Shown piece after piece: positions 1 to 3,424 of a stretch of DNA of 5,348 nucleotides (position 1 is its first letter; each line of letters opens with the position of its first letter). The stretch comes from Pseudomonadota bacterium. GTDB taxonomy: Bacteria > Pseudomonadota > Alphaproteobacteria > Rhizobiales > Hyphomicrobiaceae. Both the position numbers and the translations under genes were made by a program. The stretch lies in the NCBI GenBank assembly GCA_023428365.1, contig JAEYYQ010000206.1:1-5348 (forward strand), in the 5' to 3' direction. The notes beneath the pieces were generated by a model that saw only the letters and a list, made by a program, of their open reading frames with translations, ran no database searches and was not told the DNA's origin.

Positions 1-1
1 C

Positions 2-154
2 GCAAGCACTGGCCGCAAGATCGCGAAGCTTGCGCGTCCCGGCCAGGAGGTCGTCATCATCGGTGATGCCGCCTCGGCGGGCAAAAGCCAGGCCGCCATC
101 TCTCAGGCCTTTGAAGCAGCGCTGCTCGGCCGCCACAAACTTGCGCACGCTTGA
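2..154 (+). CDS. C-terminal end of an unidentified protein, possibly a flavin/NAD(P)-dependent oxidoreductase (partial, 5' end outside window)
   Basis: An open frame enters from the left edge and gives 50 residues before a TGA at 152-154. The fragment carries a hydrophobic strand followed by a GD motif (EVVIIGDAASAGKS) and then a helix (AAISQAFEAALLGR). A beta-strand ending in GDAA near the C-terminus, followed by an alanine-rich helix, is how the second FAD-contacting motif looks in many glutathione-reductase- and monooxygenase-type flavoproteins, so an FAD oxidoreductase is my best guess. The spacing GDAASAGKS does not fit a Walker A loop (five residues instead of four before GK), and such a loop would not be expected this close to a C-terminus. 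The coding call rests on the uninterrupted frame, the protein-like composition, and a stop only 16 nt from the convergent gene at 171. The functional guess is weak. Confidence 0.55.
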   Translation, partial: ASTGRKIAKLARPGQEVVIIGDAASAGKSQAAISQAFEAALLGRHKLAHA

Positions 155-170
155 TCCGAGCGGCTTCGCC

Positions 171-974
171 TCAATCCATGCTCGGACGATAATCCGCCGA
201 ACCCCAATGTCGGAGCGTATTCCGATCACGCGATGAAGCACCGTCCGGCGGCAGCATACCGTAGTGACGCGCCAGCCGCGTCAATGCGAGCTGCAGCACC
301 ACCTTGCCGGAACGCTGCGGCCAGCCGATTGCGCGCTCCGCATCCTCAAGTCCCTTCAGGTGACAGCAAACGTCGATGAGGATGCCGGACAATTCCGGGC
401 CGACCGCCTGTAAAGCGCGCTGCACACGCTCCCGCGCCCCGACAATCCGGTCCGACATCTCCATGCCGATGCCCGGCGCAGATCGCCGCTCTTTGCGCGA
501 GGAAAACGTGGCGTTCCAGCTCATCGTCACCTTCGGCGTCATCTGCGCGAACCAGAAGTCCGCCCGCAGCCTCTCGCCCGCGTTGAACTCCTCTTGAGAA
601 ATGAGCGGCTTGCCGTCCTTGTCCCGGCGACGCGCGAGCCAGGCCAGCGGGCTCTCGGCGTCGTTGATCATCGGTAGATCCGGCCGGGGCGCAGGGCGCG
701 GACTTTCGGCTTGCGTGGCTGCGATACGTGCTGCGCGCAGAGCCGCGATTCCACGCGGCGACGGGCCGAGCCGATCCTCACCGATTTCCTGCAGAAGCCC
801 GGCATTCATCGCCTCCGCCAGCTTGTCCTGACCGACAAAGGCCACCGCCTCGGCAAAACGATTGCTGGGCGAAAAGGCCTTCGCACCCTCTGGCGTCACC
901 TTGAGGAAGGCGCCGCGTCGCGCCAGAACGCGCATCCACGCAGGCGCGGTCATGCAGTCCAATGGATGCATCAT
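171..974 (-). CDS. DUF6456-type conserved protein, second gene of the DnaA-domain operon
   Basis: This encodes 267 residues of a family widespread in Hyphomicrobiales that I recognise as DUF6456-like; its biochemical role is unknown to me. The N-terminal part (about 8-80) is a compact alpha/beta segment with MTAPAWMRVLARRGAFLKV and a basic stretch. Residues 85-105 form a Pro/Ala/Arg-rich linker. The conserved C-terminal domain (about 107-263) starts at ESPLAWLARRRDKDG, contains FWFAQMTPKVTMSW, and ends with a helical part (GWPQRSGKVVLQLALTRLARHYG) and the tail HWGSADYRPSMD. There is no signal peptide or membrane segment, so it is presumably cytosolic; the basic and helical character would suit nucleic-acid binding, which is inference. 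The frame is open upstream to 1418, but that part overlaps the DnaA-like gene in another frame. I chose the ATG at 974-972, 29 nt after the upstream stop; ATG 971-969 or 953-951 are alternatives. The Shine-Dalgarno match is weak (CGGAA), so coupling to the upstream gene is plausible. Confidence 0.85.
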   Translation of the reverse strand: MMHPLDCMTAPAWMRVLARRGAFLKVTPEGAKAFSPSNRFAEAVAFVGQDKLAEAMNAGLLQEIGEDRLGPSPRGIAALRAARIAATQAESPRPAPRPDLPMINDAESPLAWLARRRDKDGKPLISQEEFNAGERLRADFWFAQMTPKVTMSWNATFSSRKERRSAPGIGMEMSDRIVGARERVQRALQAVGPELSGILIDVCCHLKGLEDAERAIGWPQRSGKVVLQLALTRLARHYGMLPPDGASSRDRNTLRHWGSADYRPSMD

Positions 975-1003
975 CTTGGAGTTCCGGTGCGAATTGACGG
1001 TAA

Positions 1004-1384
1004 CTAGCGGGCGGGCGCGAACGATAGGACTTTGGCGATATCCTCGAGAAGCCCGATGGCGCGGTCGAAGTCCTGATCCTCTCGTCGATCCTCGACGACG
1101 CGGCACGCATGGGCGACCGTAGTGCGATCGCGTTCGAACAACACACCAGCTTCCGTCAGGCTCAGACCACAGACGACATGCGCCAGATACATCGCCACCT
1201 GCCGAGCCGTAGCGACACGCGCCGGTCCGCGGCTTGGCAGACGCATATGTTCGATCTCCACATCGAACACACTCGCCACCGTCTCCTCCATCACCTTTCT
1301 CAAGGTTGGATCGACGCCGCGAAGCATCTTCCCGCGATGTATCCGCTCCGAGGCCGGATGGGGCATGGGGATGGAAAATTGCAT
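1004..1384 (-). CDS. Stand-alone DnaA domain IV-like helix-turn-helix protein
   Basis: This encodes 126 residues. Residues about 25-118 match the C-terminal DNA-binding domain (domain IV) of the replication initiator DnaA, with no AAA+ ATPase domain and no domain I. The helix-turn-helix is visible as ARQVAMYLAHVVCGLSLTEA (60-79), followed by the DnaA-box recognition signature FERDRTTVAHACRVVED (83-99). In E. coli DnaA the signature is GRDHTTVLHACRKI. Here D86, T88, T89, H92, A93 and C94 are kept, but the base-contacting His (E. coli H434) is Arg87. The likely role is a sequence-specific DNA-binding regulator, perhaps competing for DnaA-box-like sites; this is inferred from the fold. I chose the start at 1384 (MQFSIPMPHP...) because the frame upstream to 1540 has no convincing protein character; ATG 1366-1364 is an alternative. 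It is the first gene of a two-gene operon with the DUF6456 gene. Confidence 0.85.
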   Translation of the reverse strand: MQFSIPMPHPASERIHRGKMLRGVDPTLRKVMEETVASVFDVEIEHMRLPSRGPARVATARQVAMYLAHVVCGLSLTEAGVLFERDRTTVAHACRVVEDRREDQDFDRAIGLLEDIAKVLSFAPAR

Positions 1385-1591
1385 GACGCAACTCACTGAT
1401 ATGCGGTCTTGCCGACACCGCTTCGCCGAACCAACGCCCGGGAGGATATGGCTCGCGATGTCCAACACTCGTCGCATGTTAGAGAGGTGGTGAACGGCGG
1501 GGATAAGTGGCTCCAGAGTTAATTGCCGCCAGCGTTGCATCCGCCGAAAATCGGATCATCAAATCCCCGCGCCCATCATCGGTGCGAGCCT

Positions 1592-1612
1592 GTCTCTCCC
1601 TGCAGGAGAGGC
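1592..1612 (+). promoter_or_regulatory. Hairpin sequestering the ribosome binding site of the gene at 1615
   Basis: The arms GTCTCTCC (1592-1599) and GGAGAGGC (1605-1612) pair over 8 bp with one G-U wobble and a 5-nt loop (CTGCA). The Shine-Dalgarno sequence AGGAG (1604-1608) lies in the loop edge and right arm, and the ATG follows 2 nt after the stem. In RNA this fold would hide the ribosome binding site, so translation may need melting by temperature, an RNA or protein partner, or an upstream ribosome. The pairing is seen directly; the regulatory role is inference. Confidence 0.45.
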
Positions 1613-1614
1613 AA

Positions 1615-1956
1615 ATGCGATCCAATCGATTTGGCTCGACAACACGCGACGTCATAAGTCCGTCGACTGACCATGGTGACAGACAGGAAACGGCTCGGGT
1701 TGCGGGTGCGGACTACGATCGGCGTCGCGATCTGGCGCCGCTACTGGCTCTCTGGCCCTGGGAAATCGAGGACTTGAGTGGCGGCGCCCAAGTCCGCATC
1801 GTCACGATGATCCGTAAGGCGCTACGCATCGAACGCCAACGCGGCGTCGCTGGCCATTGGGCCTATGACGTCGCGCGACATGCCCGCTTGCTGCGAGCCT
1901 ACAAAGCAGAGATCAAACGCGGGAATTCGCAGGGCGAACGCGAACGATTGCCCTGA
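1615..1956 (+). CDS. Conserved alphaproteobacterial protein of unknown function, 113 aa
   Basis: This encodes a small, basic, soluble protein of a type I recall from rhizobial genomes but cannot name. The first 33 residues are low-complexity and probably disordered. The conserved core runs from about 34 to 101: DYDRRRDLAPLLALWPWEIED, then a helix IVTMIRKALRIERQRG, then GHWAYDVARHARLLRAYKAE. The RxERQRG...GHWxYDxxRHxxLLxAY pattern is the family hallmark. There is no signal peptide, transmembrane helix or cysteine. The start ATG at 1615 has a good Shine-Dalgarno (AGGAG, 6 nt spacing) inside a hairpin. A GTG at 1507 would add 36 residues of no obvious protein character. Its stop is 10 nt from the convergent mucR stop, and its 5' side is divergent from the DnaA-like gene across about 230 nt, so a shared regulatory region is possible. 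Function is not inferred. Confidence 0.75.
   Translation: MRSNRFGSTTRDVISPSTDHGDRQETARVAGADYDRRRDLAPLLALWPWEIEDLSGGAQVRIVTMIRKALRIERQRGVAGHWAYDVARHARLLRAYKAEIKRGNSQGERERLP
1932..1953. terminator. Possible bidirectional 3'-end hairpin between convergent genes
   Basis: The arms 1932-1940 and 1945-1953 pair over 9 positions (one G-U, one A-A mismatch) around a CGAA tetraloop, immediately before the TGA of the upstream gene. Neither strand has a T-run after it, so it is not a classical intrinsic terminator. It could still stabilise 3' ends or slow polymerase where the two convergent transcripts meet. It lies in coding sequence, so it may be incidental. Confidence 0.2.
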
Positions 1957-1966
1957 CCGGCTAAGC

Positions 1967-2386
1967 TCAGTCGTCCCGACGGGTGCCCAGCCCCATCTTC
2001 TTCGCCAGCTCCGATCGCGCAGCCGCATAATTCGGGGCGACCATCGGGTAATCGTGTGGCAACCCCCACTTCTCCCGATACTCCTCCGGAGACAGGTTGT
2101 AGTGGGTGCGAAGGTGCCGTTTCAGCGACTTGAACTTCTTCCCGTCCTCAAGACAGATGATGTAGTCCGGGGTGACAGACCGTTTCACCGCAATCGCCGG
2201 GCGTAGTTCCTCGCGCTCCATCGGCGCCGCATTCGAGGTCGCGCGGCTGAGCGCTTGGTGGATATCGCTGATCAGCACAGGCAGGTCGGCAGCAACCACC
2301 GTGTTGTTGCTGACGTAGGCGGATACGATCTCGGCCGTTAGTCCGACCAGGTCGTGTTTCGCCATGTCCTCCATTCCCTTCTCCAT
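1967..2386 (-). CDS. mucR: MucR/Ros family zinc-finger transcriptional regulator
   Basis: This encodes 139 residues, the usual length for MucR. The N-terminal oligomerisation region (about 9-48) has the family sequence [13 protein letters not shown]. The DNA-binding zinc finger spans about 67-120: [20 protein letters not shown] followed by [20 protein letters not shown], and then the invariant [20 protein letters not shown]. The metal site reads C78-x2-D81-x9-H91-x3-H95, with Asp in place of the second Cys of Agrobacterium Ros, a common MucR variant. MucR proteins bind AT-rich DNA cooperatively, often repress their own gene, and control exopolysaccharide, motility, virulence and, in Caulobacter, cell-cycle genes. 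I chose the start at 2386 because AGGTGA lies 6 nt upstream. In-frame ATGs at 2374 and 2365 also have purine-rich upstream sequence, but the latter is very tightly spaced. The gene stands alone, convergent with the 1615 gene and divergent from msrB across a long AT-rich leader. Confidence 0.95.
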   Translation of the reverse strand: MEKGMEDMAKHDLVGLTAEIVSAYVSNNTVVAADLPVLISDIHQALSRATSNAAPMEREELRPAIAVKRSVTPDYIICLEDGKKFKSLKRHLRTHYNLSPEEYREKWGLPHDYPMVAPNYAAARSELAKKMGLGTRRDD

Positions 2387-2419
2387 ACGATATCACCTGG
2401 GAGATATACTGAGCCGATA

Positions 2420-2462
2420 GCTTGCGCTTGCTGGCCAAACGAGGATTGCGACAGCCGCAAGC
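2420..2462 (-). other. Hairpin in the 5' leader of mucR
   Basis: Read on the minus strand, GCTTGCG (2462-2456) plus GCTG (2455-2452) pairs with CAGC (2433-2430) and CGCAAGC (2426-2420), giving 11 bp with a 3-nt bulge (AAG) and an 18-nt loop. It ends about 33 nt before the mucR start codon and leaves the Shine-Dalgarno free. It would be transcribed only if the mucR promoter lies upstream of 2462. It could affect mRNA stability or small-RNA access; function is inferred. Confidence 0.35.
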
Positions 2463-2534
2463 GACTGAATTCACCTGAACTTTGCTGTCACGTGTGAGCC
2501 GGCATCAGGGACAACAAAAACAATCGGCTGTCAA

Positions 2535-2564
2535 TAGATAGTCGAACTAAATCCAAAGAATCAA
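2535..2564 (-). promoter_or_regulatory. Weak candidate promoter for mucR
   Basis: On the minus strand, TTGATT (2564-2559, 4/6 to the -35 consensus) and TATCTA (2540-2535, about 3/6 to the -10) are 18 nt apart. This would start transcription near 2528 and give a leader of about 140 nt. The -35 element overlaps a GANTC site (2558-2562). A perfect TTGACA follows at 2534-2529 but has no recognisable -10 at the right distance. Alphaproteobacterial promoters are loose, so this is a candidate only. Confidence 0.22.
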
Positions 2565-2577
2565 AAATAATACTCAT

Positions 2578-2594
2578 CCGTTCCCAAAGAACGG
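2578..2594. repeat. Inverted repeat CCGTTC-N5-GAACGG
   Basis: A perfect 6-bp inverted repeat with a 5-nt spacer (CCAAA). On the minus strand a T-rich stretch follows several nt after the stem, but no minus-strand gene lies upstream that would need a terminator. It lies 11 nt from the palindrome at 2606-2620, so the two may form one operator region. A 6-bp repeat of this kind can arise by chance in a region this size. Confidence 0.35.
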
Positions 2595-2605
2595 CGTGCC
2601 ACTTC

Positions 2606-2620
2606 CAGAGTATTACTCTG
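2606..2620. repeat. Perfect 15-nt palindrome, candidate operator
   Basis: CAGAGTATTACTCTG is a perfect 7+1+7 palindrome near the middle of the mucR-msrB intergenic region, about 220 nt from mucR and 295 nt from msrB. Its size and symmetry fit a site for a dimeric helix-turn-helix repressor or activator. I cannot match it to a named regulator. The palindrome is seen directly; the operator role is inference. Confidence 0.4.
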
Positions 2621-2767
2621 ACAGAAGCTGCAATGGGTCGAGTTCAAGCTGTTGATTGAGGTGCAGAAGCCTGCTGCTTTCTTAATTAGCACGGCCTCGT
2701 GTCCGAAGTCAGGCTGAATCAAGGCAAATGACTTATGGTTAACTTAATTCATTGGAGGTTTGATTTC

Positions 2768-2798
2768 TTCGATTCAAGAAGATTCGATAACAATCGAA
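2768..2798. repeat. TTCGAT repeat cluster with two phased GATTC sites upstream of msrB
   Basis: TTCGAT occurs at 2768-2773 and 2783-2788 in the same orientation and inverted (ATCGAA) at 2793-2798. The last two form a perfect inverted repeat with a 4-nt spacer (AACA). Two GATTC sites at 2771 and 2781 start exactly 10 bp apart. The cluster ends 116 nt before the msrB start, where an activator, repressor or methylation-sensitive site is plausible. Confidence 0.35.
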
Positions 2799-2914
2799 AG
2801 CGTTCCGCAGTAAGTCTCCCGCTGCGACGCCCGCGATGCCATATATAGCCCGAACGCATACGTCGCCGTCACCGGTCCGATAGCCGCCGGCGGAAGCAGC
2901 AAGGAGTTCCGTCC

Positions 2915-3352
2915 ATGGATGAGCGCACAACAAAAACAGCACCAGCCCCCGCAGTCGCCAAATCCGAGGAGGACTGGCGCAAGCATCTCACGCCGGAGCA
3001 GTACAAGGTGACCCGCCAGCACGGCACTGAGCGCGCCTTCACGCATCCCTATTACAGCGAAAAGCGCGACGGCGTGTATAAGTGCGTCTGCTGCGGTGCC
3101 ACGCTGTTCTCGTCGGACACCAAATTCGATTCAGGCACCGGCTGGCCGAGCTATACCAAACCGGTCGACGGCGCGGCGGTTAAGGAATACGACGACCGTT
3201 CCTTCCTCATGCGGCGGACTGAGGTACGGTGCCAGAGCTGTGATGCGCATCTCGGCCACGTCTTTCCGGACGGCCCCGGCCCGGAAGGCCTGCGCTACTG
3301 CATCAACGGCGCCGCGCTGCAGTTCAAGCCGGAATCCGAAGAACGCAGCTGA
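2915..3352 (+). CDS. msrB: Peptide-methionine (R)-S-oxide reductase MsrB
   Basis: This encodes 145 residues, a full-length single-domain MsrB that reduces methionine-R-sulfoxide in proteins to methionine (EC 1.8.4.12). After a short Ala/Lys-rich N-terminus, the SelR domain (about 19-138) shows all landmarks: zinc ligands C57/C60 (CVCC) and C106/C109 (CQSC), substrate-site GTGWPSY (74-80), [11 protein letters not shown] (111-121) with two conserved His, and the catalytic Cys129 in RYCINGAAL. There is no signal peptide, so it is cytosolic. Thr75 sits where many MsrBs have the resolving Cys (GCGWPSF), so recycling must use another thiol; C59, between the zinc ligands, is the only Cys outside the metal and catalytic sites. 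The start at 2915 is supported by AAGGAG 8 nt upstream. It is followed after 72 nt by the oligopeptidase gene in the same direction. Confidence 0.97.
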   Translation: MDERTTKTAPAPAVAKSEEDWRKHLTPEQYKVTRQHGTERAFTHPYYSEKRDGVYKCVCCGATLFSSDTKFDSGTGWPSYTKPVDGAAVKEYDDRSFLMRRTEVRCQSCDAHLGHVFPDGPGPEGLRYCINGAALQFKPESEERS

Positions 3353-3367
3353 CACGACAATCCTCAA

Positions 3368-3398
3368 GCGCCGCCTCGCGTCACTCTCGGGTCGGCGC
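3368..3398 (+). terminator. Hairpin between msrB and the oligopeptidase gene (terminator or attenuator candidate)
   Basis: The arms GCGCCGCCTCG (3368-3378) and CGGGTCGGCGC (3388-3398) pair over 11 positions with one C-T mismatch and one T-G wobble around a 9-nt loop. The stem is GC-rich and starts 15 nt after the msrB stop. What follows (ACTATTCTTT, 3401-3410) is only moderately T-rich, so termination would be partial at best. It may tune expression between the two genes or protect the msrB 3' end. Confidence 0.4.
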
Positions 3399-3424
3399 CC
3401 ACTATTCTTTGCGGAGATGAATTC

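Larger units (their letters stand above)
2387..2914. other. 528-nt AT-rich intergenic regulatory region between divergent mucR and msrB
   Basis: I find no convincing gene here. The stretch from about 2505 to 2580 is strikingly AT-rich compared with the flanking coding sequence, which suits MucR autoregulation because MucR-type proteins favour AT-rich DNA. The region holds a hairpin in the mucR leader, a weak minus-strand promoter, inverted repeats at 2578-2594 and 2606-2620, a TTCGAT repeat cluster at 2768-2798, and four GANTC sites (2558, 2716, 2771, 2781). I could not find a convincing sigma-70 promoter for msrB; a TATATA at 2842-2847 lacks a matching -35. Confidence 0.6.

Noticed and set aside
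62..88. Walker A P-loop in the fragment at the left edge (GDAASAGKS)
   Set aside because: There are five residues instead of four between the first Gly and GK, and the motif sits about 20 residues from the C-terminus, which does not fit a P-loop ATPase.
30..236. Plus-strand 68-codon frame at the left edge
   Set aside because: It overlaps both the partial gene ending at 154 and the DUF6456 3' end, and is Arg/Ser/Pro-rich as expected for a shadow frame.
975..1418. N-terminal extension of the DUF6456 frame (148 extra codons)
   Set aside because: The extension overlaps the DnaA-like gene in another frame, is Arg/Gly/Ser-rich without protein character, and ends where the good start MMHPLDCMTAP appears.
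1498..1506. DnaA-box-like sequence TTATCCCCG on the minus strand upstream of the DnaA-like gene
   Set aside because: It is only 7/9 to TTATCCACA; a match this loose is expected by chance in a gap this size, so I do not claim autoregulation.
1385..1540. N-terminal extension of the DnaA-like protein to an upstream start at 1540
   Set aside because: The extra 52 residues show no domain character, while MQFSIPMPHPASERIHRG looks like a natural N-terminus. I cannot fully exclude it.
1673..1700. ATGGTGACAGACAGG start-like sequence inside the 113-aa gene
   Set aside because: It is out of frame with the conserved core and soon meets a stop; nothing else suggests a frameshift.
2731..2755. Possible CtrA box (TTAA-N7-TTAA) near TTAACTTAATT
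   Set aside because: The two TTAA halves are 1 nt apart, not 7, so the CtrA consensus is not met.
2735..2848. 37-codon small open frame in the mucR-msrB intergenic region
   Set aside because: There is no good ribosome binding site, no recognisable composition, and it runs through the repeat cluster.
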